Below the pieces are notes generated by a model. The model was given only the letters and a program-made list of their open reading frames with translations. It made no database searches and was not told the DNA's origin. DNA of 39,224 bases. Origin: Bermanella sp049115935. GTDB lineage: Bacteria; Pseudomonadota; Gammaproteobacteria; Pseudomonadales; Oceanobacteraceae. The translations under genes and the position numbers were made by a program. The stretch spans positions 1 to 39,224 of the forward strand of contig JAGDZK010000062.1 of the NCBI GenBank assembly GCA_049115935.1, given 5' to 3'. Of the stretch, positions 14,712-23,941 are shown one piece after another. The first letter of the stretch is position 1, and each line of letters opens with the position of its first letter.

Positions 14712-17486
14712 ATGCTTAAAAAATCCCTATTAAGCCTTGCCGTCACCGCCTCACTGGTGGGACTTGCAGGCTGTAATATCAGCAGCACAGCAGATAATAA
14801 TGAAGTTGATACCACTGGTATTGATGTCGGTACTCCTGAATATATTGAAGCGAATAAGGGTACAGTAAGTACAACCTACGCTATATTTAACCCTTCTCGT
14901 GCAACGCCTGTTGGACTTCGTGAAACACCGGTCATTTCTGATCTCTTGTTTCAAGGTAGTGCTGATGCTGATTGTACTGATGCAGATTCAGATGGTCTTT
15001 GTGACGCAAACGGCAAGGCAACTACTGATGGCACCATCCCTTTGGCCCAAGGTAACCCTGGTCTTGCAGACGATGGCTATAATCCTATTTTCTCCGCTGC
15101 TGCGGATTTAGATGGTTTCAGTACTACTGGTCAAATAGATATCCCATTTAGTGCTGCTATTGATGGCACCTCTTTGGTGACTTCTGGTACAGGCGCTAAC
15201 GTTATTTTGATTCCGCTTGATTATGATGACCCAATAACGGGTACGCTTCAGGCAGGAACTTTTAAATCCAGTGGTCCTGCCGCTATTGAAGCTACTGCCA
15301 TTACATACGCTTCTGGAGACAATAACGCCGTTTCTGGTCAAGGCAATATTTTGAGAATCTCACCAACAACACCATTGTTGCCGAAAACCCGTTACTTAAT
15401 TGTTGTGACTGATGGTATTAAGGATGCATCAGGCCTTCCGGTGAAAGGCTCAAATACATACAAAGCTTTAACCGCTGATTTTACCTTTTTGATTGGTGAT
15501 GATGCCTCCACCCAATCCAAAATTGCTTTATCCAATACGTTAAAAAGTTATCAATCCCTTGCAGAAGGTTATGCGGCAGCGGCTGGTTATACCTACTCTA
15601 AAGAAGATATTGTTTACTCTTTCAGTTTTACAACTGGCGGTACAACTTCCGTTCTAGACGCCATGGCAGCGCCAGCAAATTTTGTTGAAAGTGCTGTTGA
15701 AGGTAAAGGTGCTTCGTTTAATATTCCGCTTCCAGCTAAGTATCGTTATACATTGGAAACAAATATTGACGGTGATCCTGCCAATATCCCTGCTGCGGCG
15801 AATGCTGTTTGGGCGCAGTTAGATGCTGACTCTGGTGATGCTAATCCTGTTGTTGCAGGTACTGCAAATGCAGTCTTGACTGCACTTGGCGCAGATCAAA
15901 CTGCTCAGGTAATATCCCTAAATGGTTTGGGGGCTATACATAACGCAATACCCTCACCAGCACCTCGTTTAAGTGATTTCACTTCTACTATTGATGCGGC
16001 TGCAGATGATGGTGCTGGCGATGCCTTAAATCTAGATACACTCCTTGGTGCGGCGTTAACCGGTGGTACAGGGCGTGTTGCAAATGGCACGATTAAACTG
16101 CCTTATTATGGTGGTATTCCAAATCTAGCAGCCAATCCATTAACTGCTGCTTACGTATTAAACAAATGGGATGCAGATGATAGTTTAGAGGCTGATTTAG
16201 GTGCTGTTTTAACAGGCGCAGGTGTAAGTGAAGAGCAACAAGCTTTGTTTACTCCACCTTCAACTAACGTGACTCGTTTATTTCCAATTGCTAAACCTCA
16301 AGGTTTTTTAGAAACGCCAGTTAGTGTTATCTACTCAACTGCGTGCGCTGGTGAATATACGCCAGTGATCTTTCAGCATGGGATTACGTCTAACCGAAGT
16401 TCATCATTTGGTGTGGCTGCTAGCTTGTTTGCTGAAGACCCTTGTTTAGCAACGGTAGCAATTGATTTACCTATGCATGGTTTAACAAATGAAGATGACG
16501 CAGGTTTATTGGCGCTATTAACAGCTGAAGATCAATCTGATCAACGTCATTTTGGCTTGACGATTAATCCTTTAACTCTGCAGCCTAAGGCCATGACTGG
16601 TACTGGAGATCAATCAGGCTCTTTGTTTATCCAGCTGCTTAGCTTCCAAGGTACTCGTGATAATATGCGACAAGCCGTTATGGATTTAATGAACTTAAAT
16701 GCTTCATTAGATTTCATGGACTTTACTGATAATAACGCAGGAACTGATTTTGATGTTTCTAAAGTCCACTTTGTTGGCCACTCTTTAGGCGCTATTTTAG
16801 GTACTACTTTTGTTGCAGTTAATAACTCGCAATCAACGAAAGTTACTGCAGGCTCAGCTACTCATAATGCGATGCTGCCAAACATTACAACAGCAACACT
16901 TGCAAACGGTGGCGGTCAGGTAACAAAACTATTAGAAAATTCAAATATAGGCACAAGCCTGGTAATACCTGGTTTAGCAGCTCTTGGAACTAACGCGGGG
17001 CTAGACTTAGGTCAAGGTTCAAGTTTGTTTGAATTAACTCTGCAGTTATTCCAAGCAACAGTAGACTCAGCAGACCCAATTAACTTTGCAGCAAAATTGA
17101 AAGCAACTAATACCCCTGTATTAGCGTTTGAAATTGCAGGTAATACTGATAATCCTTCAGATCAAACAGTACCTGTTGATGCGGTTGATAGTCGCCTAGC
17201 GCCAGCTTTACCTGCGCCACTTGCAGGTACAGAGCCGTTAGTCTCAGAGCTAGGTTTAGTGAGTACTTCTGCCGATATAGCCGCTGGTACCGACCCTGTT
17301 CAAGCAATTGTGCGCTTTAACAATGGTGTGCATAGTTCATTTGCAGGGATCTCTGATGATGGTGAAGACGGCAGTGCGACTACAGTGTTTACTGAAATGA
17401 TGACGCAACTGAAAAGCTTTATTGGTGGTGATGGTAAAGCGCTAGATGTTAGTGACACCAATGTAATTGTTTCAAGCGCAGAATAA
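14712..17486 (+). CDS. Surface-type lipase lipoprotein (VolA/Pla-1/cef family)
   Basis: A 924-residue secreted lipase or phospholipase. The signal peptide ends in the lipobox LAGC with Cys21. The N-terminal half has Ig-like stretches (TTGQIDIPFSAAIDGTSL, KTRYLIVVTDGIKDASG) as in the bacterial virulence factor lipase N-terminal domain, and the alpha/beta-hydrolase half has VHFVGHSLGAILG with nucleophile Ser691 and a likely His874 (NGVHSSFAG). VolA of Vibrio is a surface lysophospholipase that feeds host or environmental fatty acids to the cell. The frame is open to an ATG at 14655, but ATG 14712 follows AAGGGGA and gives a proper signal peptide. It heads the lipase-DUF1302-DUF1329 group. Confidence 0.9.
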   Translation: MLKKSLLSLAVTASLVGLAGCNISSTADNNEVDTTGIDVGTPEYIEANKGTVSTTYAIFNPSRATPVGLRETPVISDLLFQGSADADCTDADSDGLCDANGKATTDGTIPLAQGNPGLADDGYNPIFSAAADLDGFSTTGQIDIPFSAAIDGTSLVTSGTGANVILIPLDYDDPITGTLQAGTFKSSGPAAIEATAITYASGDNNAVSGQGNILRISPTTPLLPKTRYLIVVTDGIKDASGLPVKGSNTYKALTADFTFLIGDDASTQSKIALSNTLKSYQSLAEGYAAAAGYTYSKEDIVYSFSFTTGGTTSVLDAMAAPANFVESAVEGKGASFNIPLPAKYRYTLETNIDGDPANIPAAANAVWAQLDADSGDANPVVAGTANAVLTALGADQTAQVISLNGLGAIHNAIPSPAPRLSDFTSTIDAAADDGAGDALNLDTLLGAALTGGTGRVANGTIKLPYYGGIPNLAANPLTAAYVLNKWDADDSLEADLGAVLTGAGVSEEQQALFTPPSTNVTRLFPIAKPQGFLETPVSVIYSTACAGEYTPVIFQHGITSNRSSSFGVAASLFAEDPCLATVAIDLPMHGLTNEDDAGLLALLTAEDQSDQRHFGLTINPLTLQPKAMTGTGDQSGSLFIQLLSFQGTRDNMRQAVMDLMNLNASLDFMDFTDNNAGTDFDVSKVHFVGHSLGAILGTTFVAVNNSQSTKVTAGSATHNAMLPNITTATLANGGGQVTKLLENSNIGTSLVIPGLAALGTNAGLDLGQGSSLFELTLQLFQATVDSADPINFAAKLKATNTPVLAFEIAGNTDNPSDQTVPVDAVDSRLAPALPAPLAGTEPLVSELGLVSTSADIAAGTDPVQAIVRFNNGVHSSFAGISDDGEDGSATTVFTEMMTQLKSFIGGDGKALDVSDTNVIVSSAE

Positions 17487-17506
17487 ATAAAAAAATAATA
17501 ATGAAT

Positions 17507-17535
17507 AACCTAGCTTAATAAGATTAAGCTAGGTT
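17507..17535 (+). promoter_or_regulatory. Perfect 13-bp hairpin abutting the DUF1302 ribosome binding site
   Basis: AACCTAGCTTAAT (17507-17519) pairs perfectly with its complement at 17523-17535 around AAG. The Shine-Dalgarno GGAGG begins at 17537. There is only a short T-run, so termination is possible but weak; protection of the downstream mRNA or control of translation is more likely. Confidence 0.75.
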
Positions 17536-17546
17536 TGGAGGAAATT

Positions 17547-19538
17547 ATGATAAGAAAAACATTCCTTAAGTGCTTTAAACCTTTGCCATTAGCCCTTGCT
17601 GTTACAGCAGGTAGTGCGCAAGGTCTTGAATACAGCGCTGGTGACTTAAACTTACAATTGGGTACGTCGATTAGTTACGGTATCGCATTCCGTACAGAAG
17701 ACCCTGATTCAACGTTAGTTTCAAAATACGGCACATCTGAATTAGTAGATAATGGATCAGGTTCTACTTATAACTTTGATGATGGTAATTTGAACTACGA
17801 AAAAGGCGATGCTTATACCAACGTGATTAAAGCGAACGTTGATTTAGAGTTATCTTATAACGACTTTGGTGGCTTCTTCCGCGGTAAGGCATTTTATGAT
17901 TATGCCATTATGGAGGAAGACCCTGCTTGGAAGCCATTCAACGATGCCACAAAAGATGCAGCCGGTAGCGGTTATGATCTTTTAGATGCATTTGTTTGGT
18001 ATAACTTTGATGTGGGTAATACACCTGTATCGGCACGTCTTGGTCGTCAGGTAATTAGCTGGGGTGAGAGTACCTTTATCCAAGGTGGTATTAACTCAAT
18101 CAACCCAATTGATGCATCAGCTGCACGTAAGCCTGGCGTAGAAGTGAAAGAAGTTTTATTACCGGTTAACTTGGCTTATACCTCAATCGGTTTAACTGAC
18201 AACGTTACACTAGAAGCGTTTTACCAGCTTGAGTGGGAAAAAACTCGAATTGATCCTTGTGGTACTTTCTTCTCAACCGTTGATTTTGTAGCGGATGGCT
18301 GTGGCCCGGTTGTGCTCGGCGGCCCTGCTGGTGAGAAAGTATATCTTGATGTACGAGATATAGAACTAGCATCTGGTGCTCCATTGGCAGATCGCTCTGC
18401 ACCAATTGCTGAGCGTATGTCTGATGATGAGCCAAGTGATGATGGCCAATTTGGTTTAGCGTTACGCTGGTACTCAGAAGCTCTGGGTGATACCGAATTT
18501 GGTTTTTATCATATGAATATTCATAGCCGTACACCGCTTATATCTGGTAAGGCGGCAAACCCTTACATTGATACAAATAACGATGGAGTGGTTGATTCTG
18601 TTACTAATACCAATAACACGGCTGCAGCATTCCCTAGTTACCAAATCACCTACCCTGAAGACATTAAACTAACTGGTGTTAGCTTTAATAGAACAACCGA
18701 CAGTGGTTGGTCACTAGGTGGTGAAGTGAGTTTGACTCAGGACCGTCCGATTCAGCATAACTCACTAGAGTTGCTGCTAGCCGGTAACCTTGTACCAAGC
18801 AGTAAAATGTTTAAGCAGCGTTATGATGAAGCTACACCAGGTGCAGACTTAGATGTTAACAATGCAACCGACGTTGCGGCCGCTAAAGCTGCACTTGCGG
18901 GTGAAGCGTTTGATGGTTTTGACTTGTACGACATTGTTCAGGCTCAAATGACGTTCATTAAATTCTTTGACCAAATTTTAGGTGCTTCGCGTCTAACTCT
19001 TGCTGCTGAAGTAGGTATGACGCACATTGTTGATTTAAGAGACAAGGATGAAGCACGTTATGGCCGTTCTGGTGTATACGGTGTAGGTTCATTTGACCCA
19101 GTTGCAGTTGGTAATGGTGCATTTTATACCTGTGATGCTAACGATATCAGCTCAGGCCCAACAACTGCTGGTAGTACTACAGGCTCTAACGGTGTAGATG
19201 GTGCAGGTGGTTCTAACGAAACCCCAGCAAACTGTACTAATGATGGTTACGTTGATGAAACATCTGCGGGTATCCGTGTTCGTACTGCACTTAACTACCC
19301 GAATGCGTTCTTGGGTATCAATATGACCCCAACATTGGCCCTAGGCTATGATGTTAACAATGGTCCAGAACCTGGTAGCCAATTCATTGACGGTCGTATG
19401 CAGGTAGGTTTAGGTCTTAACTTTGATTATTTGAATACTTACAGCGGTGGCATTGCTTATAACATCTTTGATGGCGGCGATTACAACGTAACCAAAGACC
19501 GTGACAATGTTAGTTTAAACCTGAAAGTGACGTTCTAA
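17547..19538 (+). CDS. DUF1302 outer-membrane protein
   Basis: A 663-residue exported protein with a signal peptide (about residues 1-26) and a C-terminal strand ending VSLNLKVTF, typical of outer-membrane beta-barrels. Early motifs LQLGTSISYGIAFRTED and the FVWYNFDVGNTPVSARLGRQVISWGES block are the DUF1302 signature. The family is found beside DUF1329, LuxR regulators and lipid or hydrocarbon genes in marine and pseudomonad genomes; its cargo is unknown. The frame is open to a TTG at 17535 that overlaps the Shine-Dalgarno; ATG 17547, after GGAGGAAA, is the true start. A perfect hairpin precedes it. Confidence 0.9.
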   Translation: MIRKTFLKCFKPLPLALAVTAGSAQGLEYSAGDLNLQLGTSISYGIAFRTEDPDSTLVSKYGTSELVDNGSGSTYNFDDGNLNYEKGDAYTNVIKANVDLELSYNDFGGFFRGKAFYDYAIMEEDPAWKPFNDATKDAAGSGYDLLDAFVWYNFDVGNTPVSARLGRQVISWGESTFIQGGINSINPIDASAARKPGVEVKEVLLPVNLAYTSIGLTDNVTLEAFYQLEWEKTRIDPCGTFFSTVDFVADGCGPVVLGGPAGEKVYLDVRDIELASGAPLADRSAPIAERMSDDEPSDDGQFGLALRWYSEALGDTEFGFYHMNIHSRTPLISGKAANPYIDTNNDGVVDSVTNTNNTAAAFPSYQITYPEDIKLTGVSFNRTTDSGWSLGGEVSLTQDRPIQHNSLELLLAGNLVPSSKMFKQRYDEATPGADLDVNNATDVAAAKAALAGEAFDGFDLYDIVQAQMTFIKFFDQILGASRLTLAAEVGMTHIVDLRDKDEARYGRSGVYGVGSFDPVAVGNGAFYTCDANDISSGPTTAGSTTGSNGVDGAGGSNETPANCTNDGYVDETSAGIRVRTALNYPNAFLGINMTPTLALGYDVNNGPEPGSQFIDGRMQVGLGLNFDYLNTYSGGIAYNIFDGGDYNVTKDRDNVSLNLKVTF

Positions 19539-19579
19539 CTGCTACACTTTTGTAAGTTTATAATTGGTAAGGAATAGAT

Positions 19580-20944
19580 ATGTTAATGAAGAAAACGTTA
19601 ATCGGGTCAGCCATTGCGCTGACCCTGGCTGCCGGCAATGTACTAGCAGCGGTTTCAGCCACTGAGGCAGCGCGTTTAGGTAAAGACCTGACGCCAATGG
19701 GTGCTGAGAAAAATGGTAATGGTGGTGCCATCCCAGCTTGGACAGGCGGCATTGAGTCACCAGCTGGCTTTAAAGTGGGCAGCAAGCACATTGACCCGTT
19801 TGCTGGCGATAAAGTGCAGTTCACCATTACTGCGAAAAACTACACAAAATACGCGGCAAACTTGACCGAAGGTCAAATTGCAATGTTTAAAAAATACCCA
19901 GAAACTTACAAAATGCCGGTTTATCAAACTCGCCGTAGTTCTGCGTACCCACAAAACGTATATGACAAGACCAAAGAAAATGCCACGGCTACTAAGTTAG
20001 TGGGTGGTGGCAATGGTATGTCTAACTATGATGTGGGTGTACCGTTCCCGATCCCAGCTGATGGCATTGAGGTGATCTGGAATCACATTGTACGTTACCG
20101 TGGCGGAAGTGTGAGCCGAGTGGTTGGCCAGGCTACACCGCAAGCAAATGGTGACTATACAATGGTGAAATTCCAAGATGAATTCACCTTTAAAAACAAA
20201 CTGTCTGATTATGACCCTACAACTATGAAGGACAACAACATCTTGTTCTACTTTAAACAAGATGTTGTATCACCAGCGCGTTTAGCCGGTAACGTTCTTC
20301 TTGTTCATGAAACACTCGACCAAGTTAAAGAGCCGCGTAAAGCGTGGATCTATAATGCAGGTCAGCGTCGTGTTCGTCGTGCACCTCAGGTAGCCTATGA
20401 CGGTCCAGGTACAGCTTCAGATGGTCTTCGTACTTCTGATAACTTTGATATGTATAACGGTGCACCGGATCGTTATACTTGGAAGTTGATTGGTAAAAAA
20501 GAAGTATACATTCCGTATAACTCTTACAAGCTGAACTCAGGTGATGTGAAGTATGATGACATCATTAAAGCAGGGCATATCAATCAAGATTTAACTCGTT
20601 ATGAGTTGCACCGTGTATGGCACGTTGAAGCGGTACTCAAAGAAGGTCAGCGTCACATTTATGGTAAGCGTACCTTCTATATTGATGAAGATACTTGGCA
20701 AGCCACAGAGATTGACCATTTCGATGGCCGTGGTGAGTTATGGCGTGTAGCAGAAGCGCACAACATTTACTTCTACGATCGTAAAGTGCCTTGGTACACC
20801 ATCGAAACGCTATATGACTTGCAGTCTGGTCGTTACTTGGCCCTTGGTCTAGATAACGAAGAAGAGAAGCCATACGACTTTGGTTTTACTCGTAATGAGA
20901 AAGATTACACTCCAGCAGCGCTTCGCCGCTCAGGTGTGCGTTAA
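19580..20944 (+). CDS. DUF1329 periplasmic protein
   Basis: A 454-residue exported protein with a signal peptide cut near residue 23 (AGNVLA|AVS). Motifs ARLGKDLTPMGAEKNGNGGAIPAW, WIYNAGQRRVRRAPQVAYDGPG and SDNFDMYNGAPDRYTWKLIGKKE identify DUF1329, a LolA/LppX-like fold expected to bind lipids in the periplasm. TAAGGA at 19568-19573 precedes ATG 19580. It is 41 nt after the DUF1302 gene with no terminator, so they are cotranscribed; the pairing suggests a periplasmic carrier for whatever passes the DUF1302 barrel (inference). Confidence 0.9.
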   Translation: MLMKKTLIGSAIALTLAAGNVLAAVSATEAARLGKDLTPMGAEKNGNGGAIPAWTGGIESPAGFKVGSKHIDPFAGDKVQFTITAKNYTKYAANLTEGQIAMFKKYPETYKMPVYQTRRSSAYPQNVYDKTKENATATKLVGGGNGMSNYDVGVPFPIPADGIEVIWNHIVRYRGGSVSRVVGQATPQANGDYTMVKFQDEFTFKNKLSDYDPTTMKDNNILFYFKQDVVSPARLAGNVLLVHETLDQVKEPRKAWIYNAGQRRVRRAPQVAYDGPGTASDGLRTSDNFDMYNGAPDRYTWKLIGKKEVYIPYNSYKLNSGDVKYDDIIKAGHINQDLTRYELHRVWHVEAVLKEGQRHIYGKRTFYIDEDTWQATEIDHFDGRGELWRVAEAHNIYFYDRKVPWYTIETLYDLQSGRYLALGLDNEEEKPYDFGFTRNEKDYTPAALRRSGVR

Positions 20945-20966
20945 TTAACTAACGTTAATTAACTAA
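20939..20966 (+). repeat. 14-bp tandem duplication across the DUF1329 stop
   Basis: CGTTAATTAACTAA is present twice in tandem (20939-20952 and 20953-20966). The first copy spans the stop codon (20942-20944), so the duplication added spare in-frame stops. Confidence 0.85.
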
Positions 20967-20970
20967 TATG

Positions 20971-21001
20971 AAAGCCCTTGTTTTTTAACAGGGGCTTTTT
21001 T
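20971..21001 (+). terminator. Rho-independent terminator after DUF1329
   Basis: AAAGCCCTTG (20971-20980) pairs with CAGGGGCTTT (20989-20998), one G-T pair, and is followed by T's to 21001. It separates the lipase group from the LuxR-type gene. Confidence 0.9.
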
Positions 21002-21174
21002 ATTGCCGCCAACTAAGTAACTTAGTCCAAATGGACTGGGTGTAATGCGCCATTATGGGCAAATTTAAATGAACTCTTGATATTGCTAATGCTAAGTGTT
21101 CTCATGCGGAATGATATGGCGTATCCAGTCTTAGCAATATAGCTAAAAAATAATAAAAATATTGGGGCGAATTT

Positions 21175-23877
21175 GTGTTTTCCATTGAAAACTCTGTAGT
21201 TAAAACACTCTCTGAAAGTCGTGTGCGTGTTCTGGCAATGAAGCTTCAATTGCCGTTATTACCCTTACATTTTATTCGCCGTGACCACGTAATTGCAAAA
21301 TTAGAAAAATCCTCCCATGCTCAATTCTGTGTGTTTGAAGCGGCAGCGGGTTATGGTAAGTCATTATCTTTGGCTCAGTGGCTGCACCAAAAAAAACAAC
21401 ACAAGGAAGCCGTTGCTTGGCTGACACTTGACCCAAAAGAAAATGACCCGTTTCGGTTATTAACTTACCTTATTTGTGCTATTCATTCTGCTGACAATAA
21501 AAGCGTTCAAAAAACACTTAAGGCTCTTGAAGATGCCAAGCCTATTGATGAAATTGTTACTTTATTGCACCTAGAGTTGGCCGCTATCTCCCACGTTTTA
21601 CATTTAGCCTTAGATGATATTCATCATATCAACAGTGAAGATAGTTTAGAGTTAATTGAGCAGTTGGTTGCTTATGCTCCGCAAAATTTAAAAATTTATT
21701 TCACGGCCACTTCTTTATTTCCTATTGATATGTCTAGAGCCATCGGGCAAGGAAACTGCGTGTTTGTAAACGAACATGATTTAGTTGTGAATAAAGAAGA
21801 GACTAAACAGTGGCTTAGTTATGCGATTAAAGCGCCACTTGATGAGAATCAAATTAATGATATCTGTTTGCAAAGCGAAGGTTGGTTTACAGGGTTAGTT
21901 TTAATAAAGGCTTTGTATGATAACGATCAATCAATCAGAGTTAAGGGTGATGAAAAAATCATAACCGATTACTTTGAACAACAGTGGCGGCCATTAATCA
22001 GTTCAAGTGAATTTTTAACTTGTACTCAGTTATCACACATAGGCAAAGCCAGTGGGCTTTACTTAGATGCTGTTTATGAAGCGAAAGATAGCTCAGCAAT
22101 ACTTAAGTCACTTATTAAGAAACATGCCCTCGTTCTTTGTGATAAAGAGCGAAATAGCTGGTATCACTTACACCCACTTTTAAAAGTATATTTATCAAAT
22201 TTGAGTGATGACATAACTCGGGTTGCCGAATTAGAAAAAGCCAGTGTTTGGTTAAATCAACATAACTACCATGTTGAAGCAGTAGAGATGGCACTTAAAG
22301 CGGGTAATAAGCAACAAGCCGCACAGTTACTGCAAACAACCGCAGAAACAATCTTAGAAGAGCAAGACATAGCACAGCTATTGCAGTGGAAAAAACAATT
22401 GCCCGATGATGTGATTACGGTGTCACCACGGCTAGTGATTATTTTTAGTTGGACCCTAGCGTTTGCTCAGCAATTAGATGACGCTGAGCGATTAATGGCA
22501 CAAATGGATCGTTTTTTAGTGACAGGTAATGGCGCTATTTCAGATGGTGTATCGGGCCAGCTATTTGCGATTCGAGCCTATATTGCTCGCTGTCGTGGAA
22601 AAATGAGCAATGCGATTCAGTTATGCAAACAGGCCCTAGAAAAACTAGATGATACAAACTATGTAGCAAAATCGGTTACTTATTTTAATTTATCTAACGT
22701 GTACATGACGTTAAACAAGGTCAGCGAAGCTCGCCACTATAATCGACTATCATTTGAGACCGCTCGTGCTGTGGGCAGTATCCATTTAGAAATGCTAGCA
22801 CTGCATGAGCAGGCTCGCATAGAGCAAGTGAAAGGCAATTTATATCTAGCAGAAAAAATATTAAACGAAGGCTTGGCGCTGTCTGAACGACTACCTAATC
22901 GCAATAAAGCGGCGGCATATGGTCGATTATTGATTTATAAAGGTTACATCATTTGGTTACGAAATCGTAAAGATGAAGCCGAACAATTATTATTGCAAGG
23001 CATAGAGATATCAGAGCAGTGCCATGATTCCTACATCATCATGGGATACGTGTTACTCAATAACTTGGCGCGCCAGCGTGGCCAAATCGAAAAAGCATAT
23101 GACTATTTGTCTAAGGTAGAAGCGATCCTTCAATATTGGTCAGTGCCTGGGTTTATATATCAGCCGTGGTTATCAACCATGCGTGTCAATTTACTCATTG
23201 ATGAAAATAAAATTGAAACCGCTCAAGCAAACCTTAAATATTTACATAGCTTACTTGAGCAAAATGAATATGCGCTTTCGCCAGAGCATTATCCTGATCT
23301 GAAGGGATTAGTTGAAGTGTTCTCGGTGAGAGCGAAGTCAATTGCTGGTCAGCACAAAACGGCTCTTAAGCAATTGGATAAAAAACTAGAAGGTGGCTCT
23401 CAGGACCAGCAGGGTTTTTCAATGATCTTTATATACTTGATGCGCGCACTACTGCGCTATCAGTTGGGTCAAGAAGACAACGCGCTACAAGACTTTCGTA
23501 AGGCCATATCCATGGCTGAGAAGAATTTTTGTATTATGCCATTTATTGAATATAGCCCAGGTATGGCGGCGTTGTATCAACAGTTACCAAGCAATATTAA
23601 ACAAAAAGAATTCATCCGAACCATATTAAGTAATATTGAGCTAAATGACCAAGGTCACCACAATCAGGCCTTTGCTCAGATTCGCAGTATTATTAGTCAG
23701 CGTGAGTTAGCCGTACTTAAGCTAATTGCAGAGGGGCTGAGTAACCAAGAGATTGCTGAGCGTTTATTTATTAGTTTACACACTGTGAAAACCCACGCAC
23801 GCCGCATTAACGGTAAGCTGGCGGTTAAAAGCCGTACTCAAGCCATTATTAAGGCACGAGAAATAGGTGTGATCTAA
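21175..23877 (+). CDS. Large MalT/LuxR-type (LAL) transcriptional activator
   Basis: A 900-residue STAND-type regulator. Near the N-terminus FEAAAGYGKSLSLAQW is a Walker A loop (about 55-66), LHLALDDIHH a Walker B, and the middle holds alpha-helical TPR-like repeats. The C-terminus (about 838-900, SQRELAVLKLIAEGLSNQEIAERLFISLHTVKTHARRI) is a LuxR helix-turn-helix. It probably senses a small molecule and activates the lipase/DUF1302/DUF1329 genes upstream; that link rests on position. GTG 21175 has GGGG about 8 nt upstream; ATG 21238 (MKLQLP) is an alternative start giving 879 residues. About 170 nt of non-coding DNA precede it. Confidence 0.9.
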   Translation: MFSIENSVVKTLSESRVRVLAMKLQLPLLPLHFIRRDHVIAKLEKSSHAQFCVFEAAAGYGKSLSLAQWLHQKKQHKEAVAWLTLDPKENDPFRLLTYLICAIHSADNKSVQKTLKALEDAKPIDEIVTLLHLELAAISHVLHLALDDIHHINSEDSLELIEQLVAYAPQNLKIYFTATSLFPIDMSRAIGQGNCVFVNEHDLVVNKEETKQWLSYAIKAPLDENQINDICLQSEGWFTGLVLIKALYDNDQSIRVKGDEKIITDYFEQQWRPLISSSEFLTCTQLSHIGKASGLYLDAVYEAKDSSAILKSLIKKHALVLCDKERNSWYHLHPLLKVYLSNLSDDITRVAELEKASVWLNQHNYHVEAVEMALKAGNKQQAAQLLQTTAETILEEQDIAQLLQWKKQLPDDVITVSPRLVIIFSWTLAFAQQLDDAERLMAQMDRFLVTGNGAISDGVSGQLFAIRAYIARCRGKMSNAIQLCKQALEKLDDTNYVAKSVTYFNLSNVYMTLNKVSEARHYNRLSFETARAVGSIHLEMLALHEQARIEQVKGNLYLAEKILNEGLALSERLPNRNKAAAYGRLLIYKGYIIWLRNRKDEAEQLLLQGIEISEQCHDSYIIMGYVLLNNLARQRGQIEKAYDYLSKVEAILQYWSVPGFIYQPWLSTMRVNLLIDENKIETAQANLKYLHSLLEQNEYALSPEHYPDLKGLVEVFSVRAKSIAGQHKTALKQLDKKLEGGSQDQQGFSMIFIYLMRALLRYQLGQEDNALQDFRKAISMAEKNFCIMPFIEYSPGMAALYQQLPSNIKQKEFIRTILSNIELNDQGHHNQAFAQIRSIISQRELAVLKLIAEGLSNQEIAERLFISLHTVKTHARRINGKLAVKSRTQAIIKAREIGVI

Positions 23878-23941
23878 CCTCCAACTTGGCAATCATGGGT
23901 TCATGAGCTAAACCTAAATAATACTCATAGGTTTAGATATC

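Noticed and set aside
18205..18534. 109-codon minus-strand frame inside the DUF1302 gene
   Set aside because: It is an antisense shadow of a conserved outer-membrane protein.
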